Below are positions 15,062 to 23,433 of a DNA stretch of 64,000 bases, piece after piece. Position 1 is the first letter of the stretch, and the number at the start of each line of letters is the position of its first letter. The notes below the pieces were generated by a model. The model was given only the letters and a program-made list of their open reading frames with translations, was not told the origin of the DNA and searched no databases. The DNA comes from Streptomyces sp. SAJ15 (GTDB lineage: Bacteria; Actinomycetota; Actinomycetes; Streptomycetales; Streptomycetaceae): positions 62,001 through 126,000 of the forward strand of contig NZ_NISY01000010.1 of the NCBI RefSeq assembly GCF_007595705.1. The letters run 5' to 3'. Both the position numbers and the translations under genes were made by a program.

Positions 15062-17952
15062 CCGCGTCGCGGCGGGGGGCGCGCGCTCCGCGCGGGGGGA
15101 GCGCGCCGGGCGGCGGTCGGCCGGGCGCCGGGCCGGGTCCCGTCCTGCTGGGCGTGCGGCACCACGGGCCGGGCTCGGCGCGAGCGGTGCGGGAGGCGCT
15201 GGACGCCTGCCGGCCGGCGGTGGTGCTCATCGAGGGACCGCCGGAGGCGGACGCGCTGGTGGGCCTCGCAGCCGACGAGCGGATGCGGCCGCCGGTGGCG
15301 CTGCTGGCGCACGTCGTGGACGACCCGGGGCGCGCGGCGTTCTGGCCGCTGGCGGAGTTCTCGCCGGAGTGGGTCGCCATCCGCTGGGCACTGGCCCACG
15401 AGGTGCCGGTGCGCTTCATCGACCTGCCCGCCGCGCACTCGCTCGCGCTCGCCGCCGCCGAGGAGGAGCGGGCCCGGCGGCGGGACGCCGATGCGGCGCG
15501 TCCCGACGGGACGAGCTCCGCCGCCGGGGGCCGCGATGCCGTGGGCGCCGGCCCGCGGGAGCCCGAGGTGGTCGAGCGTGAGGCGGTCGAGCCCGCCGGT
15601 GAACCGGCCGGCGCCGGCCCGGACATCGGAGCGACCCGCGTCGGCCCGGCTGCCGTCGGCCCGGAGGCCGGCGGTCCGGCAGCCGGTGTCCCCTCCGGTG
15701 ACGACCCCGCCATCGTTGACCCGTCCGGCGGAGACGCGGAGGCGGCCGACCCGCGTGTGGACCCGTTGGCCGTGCTCGCCGGGGCGGCGGGGTACGACGA
15801 TCCGGAGCGCTGGTGGGAGGACGTCGTGGAGCACCGCCGCGCGGCCGCGTTCCAGGAGGCTCGAGACGTCGACGCGGACGACAGCCACGCCGCCCGTGTG
15901 CTGGCCCCGTTCGAGGCGCTGGCCGAGGCCATGGCCGAGTTGCGCGCCGCGTACGGGCTCGGGGGCCACTCCCGCGATGCCGTGCGGGAGGCGCACATGC
16001 GGCTGCGGCTGCGTGAGGCACGGCGGGAGTTCGGGGACGCGGTCGCGGTCGTCTGCGGGGCGTGGCACGTGCCGGCGCTGTCCCAGAAGACGACCGTGAC
16101 CGCCGACCGCGCCCTCCTCAAGGGGCTGCCCAAGGCCAAGGCGGAGTTGAGCTGGGTGCCGTGGACGCACCGCCGTCTGGCCCGACACAGCGGTTACGGC
16201 GCCGGCATCGCCTCGCCCGGCTGGTACGCCCATCTCTTCCACGCGCCCGACCGCCCCGTGGAGCGCTGGTTGACCCGGGTCGCCACCCTGCTCCGCGCCG
16301 AGGACCACGCGGTCTCCTCCGCCCATGTCATCGAGGCGGTGCGGCTCGCGGAGACGCTGGCGGTCATGCGCGGCCGCCCGCTGGCCGGACTGACGGAGAC
16401 CCTGGACGCCGTCCGCGCGGTGATGTGCGAGGGCTCCGAGGTGCCGCTCGCCCTGGTCCGCGACCGCCTGGTGGTCGGTGACGAGCTGGGCGAGGTGCCC
16501 GACTCCGCACCGGCCACCCCGCTCCAGCGGGATCTCACCCGCGCTCAGCGTTCGTTGCGCCTCAAGCCGGAGGCGCAGGAGCGCGAGCTGGACCTGGACC
16601 TGCGCAAGGACACCGACGCGGCGCGCGGCCGGCTGCTGCACCGGCTGCGGCTGCTCGGTATCGACTGGGGCGTCCCCGCCCGCTCCGCGCGGGCCAACAT
16701 CGGCACCTTCCGCGAGACCTGGCGGCTGTGCTGGGAGCCGGAGCTGTCGGTACGGGTCGCCGAGGCGGGGGTGTGGGGGACCACCGTGCTGTCCGCCGCC
16801 ACCGCCAAGGCGGAGGCGCTGGCTGTGGGGGCGTCGACGCTCGCCGAGATCACCGAGCTCGCCGAGCGGTGTCTGCTCGCCGGCCTCTCCGACGCGCTCC
16901 CCGTGGTGATGCGCGCCCTGGCCGACCGCGCCGCGCTCGACGCCGACGTCGGGCACCTCGCCCAGGCCCTGCCCGCCCTGGTCCGTTCCGTGCGCTATGG
17001 AGATGTGCGCGGGACCGACACGGCGGCCCTCACGGACGTGGCCGCCGGTATCGCCGAGCGCGTGATCGTCGGCCTGCCGCCCGCCTGCGGCGGGCTGGAC
17101 CGGGACGGGGCGGCCGAGATGCGCCGCCATCTGGACACCGTGCACCAAGCGGTCGGCCTCCTCGCCGAGGCGCGGTCCGGCCCGGTGACGCCTGCCGCGA
17201 GTGGTCCCGGCGACCCGTCCCCAGCCGGCGATCACGACCCGGGAGCCGGCGGTGACGACCCGGGCCGGCTGCCGCCCCCGCACATCCGCTCCGACATGGA
17301 CGGGCTGGACACCCGGTGGCGCGGCGCGCTGCGTGGGCTGGCCGACCGGGACGGCGTGCCGGGGCTGATCCGTGGTCGGGCGGCGCGGCTGCTGCTGGAC
17401 GATGGGTCCCTGGCCGAGGGGGAGGCGGCGCGGCTGATGCGGCTGGCGCTCTCGCCGGGCACCGCGCCGCCGGAAGCGGCCTCCTGGATCGAGGGCTTCA
17501 TCGGCGGCGGCACGGGCGGCGGGATGCTCCTGGTGCACGACGAGCGGCTGCTGGCCCTGGTGGACGGCTGGCTGACCGGTGTGCCGGCCGACTCCTTCAC
17601 GGATGTGCTGCCGTTGCTGCGGCGCACGTTCTCGGCGTACGAGCCCGGGGTCCGCCGCACCCTGGGCGAGCTGGTCCGCCGCGGCCCGGTCGACCGGTCG
17701 GGGGCCGCGGGAGCCGGCGGCCCTCCGCGCACCCCGCCCGCGCCCGGCTTCGCCCCGGAGCTCGACCCGGCCCGCGCGGCCGCCGTGCTGCCGACGCTCC
17801 GCCTGCTGCTGGGCCACCACCACCCCGGCGGTCCTCACCACCCCGGCGGTCCTCACGACCCCGGCGGTCCTCACGATGCCGGCGGTCTCCACGATCCCGG
17901 CGGTCGCCATGAGGCCATCGCCACGACGACCGGCGCGGAGGGGCGCGCATGA
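15058..17952 (+). CDS. DUF5682-family protein (YehM-like), possible TraB/TIKI/ChaN-type fold
   Basis: This is a 964-residue protein of the DUF5682 family. Near the N-terminus it reads LLGVRHHGPGS (residues 30-40) followed by a PAVVLIEGP strand (about 53-61), and much later CGAWHVPAL (333-341). A GxxH motif, a strand with a conserved Glu and a second GxxH are the hallmark spacing of the TraB/TIKI/ChaN/EreA superfamily, so I infer a related fold with possible metal-dependent activity; this is not proven. Residues about 140-235 are an acidic, variable insertion. The tail carries five HHPGGP-like repeats. It is the middle gene of the MoxR-DUF5682-VWA operon, overlapping both neighbours by 4 bases. 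Confidence 0.85.
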   Translation: MTASRRGARAPRGGSAPGGGRPGAGPGPVLLGVRHHGPGSARAVREALDACRPAVVLIEGPPEADALVGLAADERMRPPVALLAHVVDDPGRAAFWPLAEFSPEWVAIRWALAHEVPVRFIDLPAAHSLALAAAEEERARRRDADAARPDGTSSAAGGRDAVGAGPREPEVVEREAVEPAGEPAGAGPDIGATRVGPAAVGPEAGGPAAGVPSGDDPAIVDPSGGDAEAADPRVDPLAVLAGAAGYDDPERWWEDVVEHRRAAAFQEARDVDADDSHAARVLAPFEALAEAMAELRAAYGLGGHSRDAVREAHMRLRLREARREFGDAVAVVCGAWHVPALSQKTTVTADRALLKGLPKAKAELSWVPWTHRRLARHSGYGAGIASPGWYAHLFHAPDRPVERWLTRVATLLRAEDHAVSSAHVIEAVRLAETLAVMRGRPLAGLTETLDAVRAVMCEGSEVPLALVRDRLVVGDELGEVPDSAPATPLQRDLTRAQRSLRLKPEAQERELDLDLRKDTDAARGRLLHRLRLLGIDWGVPARSARANIGTFRETWRLCWEPELSVRVAEAGVWGTTVLSAATAKAEALAVGASTLAEITELAERCLLAGLSDALPVVMRALADRAALDADVGHLAQALPALVRSVRYGDVRGTDTAALTDVAAGIAERVIVGLPPACGGLDRDGAAEMRRHLDTVHQAVGLLAEARSGPVTPAASGPGDPSPAGDHDPGAGGDDPGRLPPPHIRSDMDGLDTRWRGALRGLADRDGVPGLIRGRAARLLLDDGSLAEGEAARLMRLALSPGTAPPEAASWIEGFIGGGTGGGMLLVHDERLLALVDGWLTGVPADSFTDVLPLLRRTFSAYEPGVRRTLGELVRRGPVDRSGAAGAGGPPRTPPAPGFAPELDPARAAAVLPTLRLLLGHHHPGGPHHPGGPHDPGGPHDAGGLHDPGGRHEAIATTTGAEGRA
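17818..17907 (+). repeat. 18-bp tandem repeat coding for HHPGGP-like units in the DUF5682 tail
   Basis: Five in-frame 18-bp units (CACCACCCCGGCGGTCCT type) encode HHPGGP, HHPGGP, HDPGGP, HDAGGL and HDPGGR (residues 921-950). The histidines could bind metal, or the array could simply be a slippage-prone tail. Copy number is likely to vary between strains. Confidence 0.85.
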
Positions 17953-19244
17953 CCAGTGAGGTGAGCGACATGACCGACGTGACCGCGGCCGCCGCGGAGG
18001 GGCGCGGCTTCGACGCCGGCACCGCCGACACCGCCGACACCTTCGAGGCCCGCGAGCGGCTGCGCCGTTGGCGGCTGGTGCTGGGCGGCGACGGGGGCGG
18101 CGCGGCCGACGGCACGGGGTGCGTGCTGGGAAGTCGGGACGCCGCGATGGACCGCACCCTGGAGGCGCTCTACGGGGGCGACGGCGGCAGGGGGCCCGGC
18201 GGGCCCGGCGGCCCCGGTGGGGCCGGCGCGGGCGGTGGGGCCGCGCGGTCCGCGGGGCTCGGCGGCTCCGCGCCCCAAGTCGCCCGCTGGCTCGGCGACA
18301 TCCGTGCGTACTTCCCCACCTCGGTGGTCCAGGTCATGCAGCGCGACGCCATCGACCGGCTCGGGCTGTCGGCGCTGCTGCTGGAGCCGGAGATGCTGGA
18401 GGCGGTCGAGGCGGACGTGCACCTGGTGGGCACGCTGCTCTCGCTCAACAAGGCGATGCCTGAGACCACGAAGGAGACCGCGCGGGCCGTGGTCCGAAAG
18501 GTGGTCGAGGACCTGGAGCGGAGACTCGCGTCCCGCACCCGCGCCACGCTGACCGGGGCGCTGGACCGCTCGGCCCGGGTCAGCCGTCCGCGCCACCGTG
18601 ACATCGACTGGGACCGCACCATCCGGGCCAACCTGAAGAACTACCTGCCGGAGCACCGCACGGTCGTGCCGGAGCGGTTGGTCGGCTACGGCCGGGCGGC
18701 GCGCGGGGTGCGCAAGGAGGTCATCCTCTGCGTCGACCAGTCGGGCTCGATGGCGGCGTCCGTCGTGTACGCCGCGGTGTTCGGCGCCGTGCTCGCCTCG
18801 ATGCGCTCCATCGCCACCCGGCTGGTCGTCTTCGACACCGCCGTCGTGGACCTCACCGACCAGTTGGACGACCCGGTGGACGTGCTGTTCGGGACCCAGC
18901 TGGGTGGGGGCACCGACATCAACCGGGCGCTGGCGTACTGCCAGTCGCGGATCACCCGGCCCGCCGACACCGTCGTGGTGCTGATCAGCGATCTGTACGA
19001 GGGCGGCATCCGGGCCGAGATGCTGAAGCGGGTGGCGGCGATGAAGGCGTCGGGGGTGCGGTTCGTGTCGCTGCTGGCGCTGTCGGACGAGGGCGCGCCC
19101 GCGTATGACCGGGAGCACGCGGGGGCGCTCGCGGCGCTCGGTGCGCCGGCCTTCGCCTGTACGCCCGACCTGTTCCCGGAGGTGATGGCGGCCGCGATCG
19201 AGAAGCGTCAACTGCCCATACCGGACAAGGCGCCGCAACGGTAA
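17949..19244 (+). CDS. VWA-domain protein with MIDAS motif (YehP/CoxE-like)
   Basis: The 431-residue protein has an N-terminal helical region with a Gly-rich loop (about 78-108), then a von Willebrand A domain. The metal-ion site is complete: DQSGS (263-267), Thr322-Asp323 in GGGTDIN, and Asp348 in LISDLYEG. Such proteins work with MoxR ATPases, the VWA domain recruiting the substrate. It is the last gene of the rightward operon, its ATG overlapping the DUF5682 stop (ATGA). There is no signal peptide or membrane helix, so the complex should be cytoplasmic. Confidence 0.93.
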   Translation: MTSEVSDMTDVTAAAAEGRGFDAGTADTADTFEARERLRRWRLVLGGDGGGAADGTGCVLGSRDAAMDRTLEALYGGDGGRGPGGPGGPGGAGAGGGAARSAGLGGSAPQVARWLGDIRAYFPTSVVQVMQRDAIDRLGLSALLLEPEMLEAVEADVHLVGTLLSLNKAMPETTKETARAVVRKVVEDLERRLASRTRATLTGALDRSARVSRPRHRDIDWDRTIRANLKNYLPEHRTVVPERLVGYGRAARGVRKEVILCVDQSGSMAASVVYAAVFGAVLASMRSIATRLVVFDTAVVDLTDQLDDPVDVLFGTQLGGGTDINRALAYCQSRITRPADTVVVLISDLYEGGIRAEMLKRVAAMKASGVRFVSLLALSDEGAPAYDREHAGALAALGAPAFACTPDLFPEVMAAAIEKRQLPIPDKAPQR

Positions 19245-19419
19245 CCGGGGGGTTGCGCGGGCCCCCGCCCCTCGTGCAAGGATCAAGCCACCGGCCGGAA
19301 CGTGTGGTCATCCGTTCGCCCGGCCAGTCCAGACTCCCCGTCACCACCCCGTCGTAGCGCGCGGGCCCCGCCATGCCGGGCACCGCGGCGCACCGTCGTT
19401 CCCAGGGAAGGTTCCGCTC

Positions 19420-20391
19420 GTGTCCGTCGCGTTCACCCTCTCCGCCGCCGTGCGCTTCTCGCGCACGGTCGCGGTGCGGCGGGCGCTGCTGACCGTGCTC
19501 CTCCTCGGGGGCTTCCTGGCGCTGGCGTTCGTCCTCGGCGGCACCGCTCAGGCCGCGGAGCGGGGCGAAGGGGCAAAGGCCCCTGTCGGTGCGGGCGGGC
19601 CAGGCGTCTCCCAGGCGCTCGACCCCCGGGAGTCCGGCGTCGACCACGAGGTCGACGCCACCGAGACCCGTGACGGAGCGGGGGACGCGGCCGCCGTGCG
19701 CCGCCCCCGCTCCCTCAGCCCCGTCGAGGCCGTCAAGGTCGTCGAGGCGACGCGCCAGCGGACCGTGGAGCGCGTCGTGTCCACGGCCGAGACCGCGCGG
19801 TCCGTCGAGACGGTGCTACGGGAGGCCGTGCGGCCGGTCACCGAGCCGGTGGAGCGCATCGCCGCGCCGGTCGGCGAGGTGGTGCGCGACACCACCGGTG
19901 CCCTGCCCGTGGACCCGGTCGGCGACGTCGGTCCCGGGGCCGGCGAGGGCGCCCGCCCGGCCGACCCGACGACGTCGGATGACGCGACCCGACCGGCGGC
20001 CGACGGCCGTGCGACGCCGGACGTCACCGCGTCCGACCGCCGAGCGGCGGCGTCGACCGATGCCATCAACACGCCAGCTACACAGGGCCGTTGGAGCGTT
20101 GCCGTCCCGTCGGCCGATGCCGCCGACGATGCGCGGCGCCCTGTGGCGCGGGTGGCTGACGGCCGGTCACGCGACGGGGAGTCCCCGGTGCCGAGCCGGC
20201 TCCCGCGGGCCCCGTACGGGACGGTGTCCTCGTCCGCCGGCGACGGCGGCGCCCCTCGCGGCGGGGATGCGCCCGCCGCCCTGCCGCCGTCCGGCGTGGC
20301 CCGCTTCGGGCTGGCGCCCGGCGCGGTGAGCGGCGACAGCTCCGCGCCGACGCGCGAGCGCTACCACGAAATCCTCGAATTCCCCGGCTAG
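19420..20391 (+). CDS. Secreted protein of unknown function
   Basis: The 323-residue protein has a signal peptide (basic start, hydrophobic core LLTVLLLGGFLALAFVLGG, AQA cleavage near residue 45). The mature part is Ala/Asp/Thr/Val-rich and mostly disordered, with a central stretch of heptad-like units (VERVVSTAETARSVETVLREAV) that could be helical. No domain is recognised. The GTG start follows AGGGAAG by 9 bases. It precedes another repeat-rich secreted protein on the same strand, and a hairpin lies between them, so they may have separate control. Confidence 0.75.
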   Translation: MSVAFTLSAAVRFSRTVAVRRALLTVLLLGGFLALAFVLGGTAQAAERGEGAKAPVGAGGPGVSQALDPRESGVDHEVDATETRDGAGDAAAVRRPRSLSPVEAVKVVEATRQRTVERVVSTAETARSVETVLREAVRPVTEPVERIAAPVGEVVRDTTGALPVDPVGDVGPGAGEGARPADPTTSDDATRPAADGRATPDVTASDRRAAASTDAINTPATQGRWSVAVPSADAADDARRPVARVADGRSRDGESPVPSRLPRAPYGTVSSSAGDGGAPRGGDAPAALPPSGVARFGLAPGAVSGDSSAPTRERYHEILEFPG

Positions 20392-20451
20392 GGCAGACCG
20401 TCTCCCCCGTCTGCTGAAGACCTGCCGCGCGGGGGCGGGACAGGTCTGCCC
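20391..20451 (+). terminator. Inverted repeat after the first secreted-protein gene
   Basis: GGGCAGACC and GGTCTGCCC form a perfect 9-bp stem around a 43-base GC-rich loop that can fold further. It starts at the stop codon and ends 39 bases before the next ATG. It could be an attenuator or terminator. Confidence 0.5.
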
Positions 20452-20490
20452 GTTCGCCAACTCCACGAATTCGAAGGACTTTCCTCCACC

Positions 20491-21873
20491 ATGCGTACCA
20501 ACCTTCGCCGTTCCATCCTCGTCGCCGCCGCTGCCACCGGAATCTGGGCGCTGGGCACCGCGGCCGCCAGTGCCGACGAGCGTCCCGAGGCGCCGGCGAC
20601 CGACGCCGTGACCAGCACCGTGAGCGGCGCCACCGACACCGCCAAGGGCGCACTGCCGGCCGAGGACCTGTCGACCGAGAGCGTGTCGACCGGTGCGCTG
20701 GACGGCGTCACCGACACCGCCGACCTGGGCAAGGTCACCGACCTGGGCGAGACTGCGGACCTGGGCGAGACAGCCGAGCTCGGCAAGACCGCCGACCTGA
20801 GCACGGCGACCGACCTGGGCAAGGGCACGGACCTGGGCAAGGTGACCGACCTCGGCAAGACCGCGGACCTGGGTAAGGCCGCGGACCTGGGCAAGGCGGC
20901 CGACCTCGGTAAGGCGACCAAGCTGGGCAAGGCCGGGGAGCTGGGCAAGGCGGCCGACCTGGGACAGGCCCGCCGGGCGGTGGACGGGGCGGCCGAGCGC
21001 GCAGGCGACGTCGCCGACCTCGACGGTCTGTCCGGTGAGGTTCCCGGCGCGCTGTCGGACATCCCGGTGGTCGGTTCGCTGCCGTCCGTCCCGGCGGTCC
21101 CGTCTGTTCCCTCCACCCCCTCCGTGCCCTCCGCCCCCGGCGCCCCGACCCTGCCCGCCGAGCTGCCCTCGCTGCCCGCCGGCGCCGGCTCCGCCGATGA
21201 CCTGCTCGCCGCGCTGGCAGGTGCCGGCGTCCGTCCCGAGCAGCTGACCGGCACCGCGCAGGGCGCCGTCGCCCAGACCCGCCCGACCGTCGACCGGGTG
21301 GCCGGCGACGTGCTGCCGCCCGTCGCGCGCCCGGTCGTCGTCGAGGCGGTCCCGGTGGCCGAGCGGGCCGCCGGCGACACCGGCGCGCTGGCCGAGCACG
21401 CGACCGGGGCCACCACCCCCTTCGCACGGACCGTGGCCGGCGGTGCGGTGTCCCTCACCACCGGCGCCACCGAGGGGGCCTACGACCTCGCGGGCGGGGT
21501 GACCGGCGATGTGCGGGGGCTCGCGGGCGACGCGACTGGGTCGGCGGGGGTCCTGGCCGGCGACGCGACCGGTGACGCCCGGACCTTCGCCGACGGAGTG
21601 ACCGCCACGGCCGCCCCGTACGCCCAGGTCCTGACCACCACCGCGGTCGCCGACGGTCGGCGCGCCGCCGACAACGCCGTCTCCGGTGCCCAGCGGATCC
21701 TGCCGGCCGTCCCCGCCGACCTGAGCAACGCCGCCAACATTCCGGCGCTCCCGGCCCTGCCCACCGGGGCCGACCTGCCCACCGGTGCCGAGCTGCCGAC
21801 GACCCCGCCGGCCGTCGACGGCGTCCCGGCGACCCTCCCGACGCTGCCCGCGACCGGCGGTCTCGGACTCTGA
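20491..21873 (+). CDS. Secreted repeat protein with 14 (A/T)DLGK-type hexapeptides
   Basis: The 460-residue protein has a signal peptide (cut near ASA-DE, residue 28-30), a Thr/Asp/Ala-rich segment, and 14 tandem hexapeptides of the form TADLGK, VTDLGE or AADLGK (residues 76-159). A Pro/Ser/Val-rich linker follows (about 190-230), then a second, looser set of G-D-A-T-G units (about 290-375). Leu every sixth residue with Gly two places later suggests a regular beta-helix or solenoid rather than a coiled coil. No enzyme motif is visible. There is no LPXTG sorting signal and no C-terminal transmembrane segment, so it should be released or held in the wall by binding. The role is unknown. Confidence 0.75.
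   Translation: MRTNLRRSILVAAAATGIWALGTAAASADERPEAPATDAVTSTVSGATDTAKGALPAEDLSTESVSTGALDGVTDTADLGKVTDLGETADLGETAELGKTADLSTATDLGKGTDLGKVTDLGKTADLGKAADLGKAADLGKATKLGKAGELGKAADLGQARRAVDGAAERAGDVADLDGLSGEVPGALSDIPVVGSLPSVPAVPSVPSTPSVPSAPGAPTLPAELPSLPAGAGSADDLLAALAGAGVRPEQLTGTAQGAVAQTRPTVDRVAGDVLPPVARPVVVEAVPVAERAAGDTGALAEHATGATTPFARTVAGGAVSLTTGATEGAYDLAGGVTGDVRGLAGDATGSAGVLAGDATGDARTFADGVTATAAPYAQVLTTTAVADGRRAADNAVSGAQRILPAVPADLSNAANIPALPALPTGADLPTGAELPTTPPAVDGVPATLPTLPATGGLGL
20716..20967 (+). repeat. 18-bp coding tandem repeat, 14 units
   Basis: Fourteen in-frame 18-bp units centred on GACCTGGGCAAG encode the hexapeptide array. Units are diverged at third positions as well as at residues 1, 2 and 6, while Leu and mostly Gly are kept. 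This suggests an old array under protein-level selection rather than a fresh expansion. Confidence 0.85.
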
Positions 21874-21877
21874 TCCA

Positions 21878-21924
21878 CCCGTGCCGCCATTCGGCCGTAC
21901 GGCGGTACCGCCGAATGGCACGGG
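21878..21924 (+). terminator. Strong hairpin terminator after the hexapeptide-repeat gene
   Basis: CCCGTGCC(GC)CATTCGGC pairs with GCCGAATGGCACGGG, a 15-bp stem with a 2-base bulge and a loop that is itself self-complementary (GTACGGCGGTAC). It starts 5 bases past the stop. Confidence 0.8.
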
Positions 21925-21945
21925 CGCGACGGCGCTGACCCGACC

Positions 21946-21983
21946 GACCGGGCGGCCCCCTTTGGGGAGGGGGCTGCCCGGTC
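21946..21983 (+). terminator. Second hairpin terminator before sucC
   Basis: GACCGGGCGGCCCCC pairs with GGGGGCTGCCCGGTC (one mismatch) across an 8-base loop. Together with the hairpin just upstream it insulates sucC. The remaining 250 bases to sucC hold a 14-bp palindrome, GGGACCCAGGTCCC (22081-22094), and a TAACCT -10-like box near 22101. Confidence 0.75.
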
Positions 21984-22236
21984 GTCGCTTATGCCCTCGA
22001 TGACCCCTACCGCATTCGAATGCATGGCCCGTACCCCGATCTGTGACCGTAATCACCGCGTGAGTGTGACCTGTGATTTAGGGACCCAGGTCCCACGGGG
22101 ATAACCTGCGAGACGGACATGCCGCGTACCCGGCGCACGTGTGCCGCCCTCGTCAAAGATCGCGTCCTCACGCTGCCACCGCGGCACGCCCGCGCAGACA
22201 ACGAACCGCGAAATCCAGGAAAAGGGACGGACGCGC

Positions 22237-23412
22237 GTGGACCTGTTCGAGTACCAGGCGAGGGACCTCTTCGCCAAGCACGGTGTACCGGTGCTGGCCG
22301 GTGAAGTCATCGACACGCCTGAGGCGGCGCGCGAGGTGACCGAGCGGCTCGGCGGCCGGTCGGTCGTCAAGGCGCAGGTGAAGGTCGGCGGCCGCGGCAA
22401 GGCCGGTGGCGTCAAGCTGGCCTCCGACCCGGAGGACGCGGTCGAGAAGGCCGGTCAGATCCTTGGCATGGACATCAAGGGCCACACGGTCCACAAGGTG
22501 ATGCTGGCCGAGACCGCGCCGGAGATCGCCGAGGAGTACTACGTCTCGTACCTCCTCGACCGCACCAACCGCACCTTCCTGGCCATGGCCTCCGTCGAGG
22601 GCGGCATGGACATCGAGGAGGTCGCGGCCACCAAGCCCGAGGCCCTCGCCAAGATCCCGGTCGACGCCAACGAGGGCGTCACCGAGGAGAAGGCCCGCGA
22701 GATCGTCGCGGCCGCGAAGTTCCCGGCCGAGGTCGCCGACCAGGTCGCCGAGGTCCTCCAGACGCTGTGGAAGACCTTCATCGCCGAGGACGCGCTCCTC
22801 GTCGAGGTCAACCCGCTCGCCAAGGTCGCCGACGGCCGCGTCATCGCGCTCGACGGCAAGGTCTCCCTGGACGCGAACGCCGAGTTCCGTCAGCCGGGCA
22901 TGGCCGACCTCGAGGACAAGGCGTCGGCCAACCCGCTGGAGGCCGCGGCCAAGGCCAAGGGCCTCAACTACGTCAAGCTCGACGGCGAGGTCGGCATCAT
23001 CGGCAACGGCGCGGGTCTGGTCATGTCGACCCTCGACGTCGTCGCGTACGCCGGTGAGAGCCACGGTGGCGTCAAGCCGGCCAACTTCCTCGACATCGGT
23101 GGCGGCGCCTCCGCCGAGGTGATGGCGAACGGCCTGGAGATCATCCTGGGCGACCCGGACGTCAAGTCCGTCTTCGTCAACGTCTTCGGTGGCATCACCG
23201 CCTGTGACGCGGTCGCCAACGGCATCGTGCAGGCCCTGGAGCTGCTGAAGTCCAAGGGTGAAGAGGTCACCAAGCCGCTGGTGGTCCGCCTCGACGGCAA
23301 CAACGCCGAGCTGGGTCGCAAGATCCTGACGGACGCCGACCACCCGCTGGTGCAGCAGGTGGACACCATGGACGGCGCGGCCGAGCGCGCCGCCGAGCTG
23401 GCTGCGAAGTAA
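22237..23412 (+). CDS. sucC: Succinyl-CoA synthetase beta subunit
   Basis: The 391-residue protein has the ATP-grasp domain of the SucC family and the C-terminal CoA-ligase region. Visible family tracts are MDLFEYQARDLFAKHGVPV, KVGGRGKAGGVKLA (nucleotide-binding loop), EVNPLA (metal-binding) and NIFGGI-like VFGGITACDAVANG. With SucD it converts succinyl-CoA, NDP and phosphate to succinate, NTP and CoA in the TCA cycle. The start is GTG 22237, where the family begins; the open frame upstream to 22141 is leader. AAAGGGAC lies about 10 bases ahead. sucD follows after 21 bases in the same operon. Confidence 0.97.
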   Translation: MDLFEYQARDLFAKHGVPVLAGEVIDTPEAAREVTERLGGRSVVKAQVKVGGRGKAGGVKLASDPEDAVEKAGQILGMDIKGHTVHKVMLAETAPEIAEEYYVSYLLDRTNRTFLAMASVEGGMDIEEVAATKPEALAKIPVDANEGVTEEKAREIVAAAKFPAEVADQVAEVLQTLWKTFIAEDALLVEVNPLAKVADGRVIALDGKVSLDANAEFRQPGMADLEDKASANPLEAAAKAKGLNYVKLDGEVGIIGNGAGLVMSTLDVVAYAGESHGGVKPANFLDIGGGASAEVMANGLEIILGDPDVKSVFVNVFGGITACDAVANGIVQALELLKSKGEEVTKPLVVRLDGNNAELGRKILTDADHPLVQQVDTMDGAAERAAELAAK

Positions 23413-23433
23413 GGGACGAGGGACACCACAACC

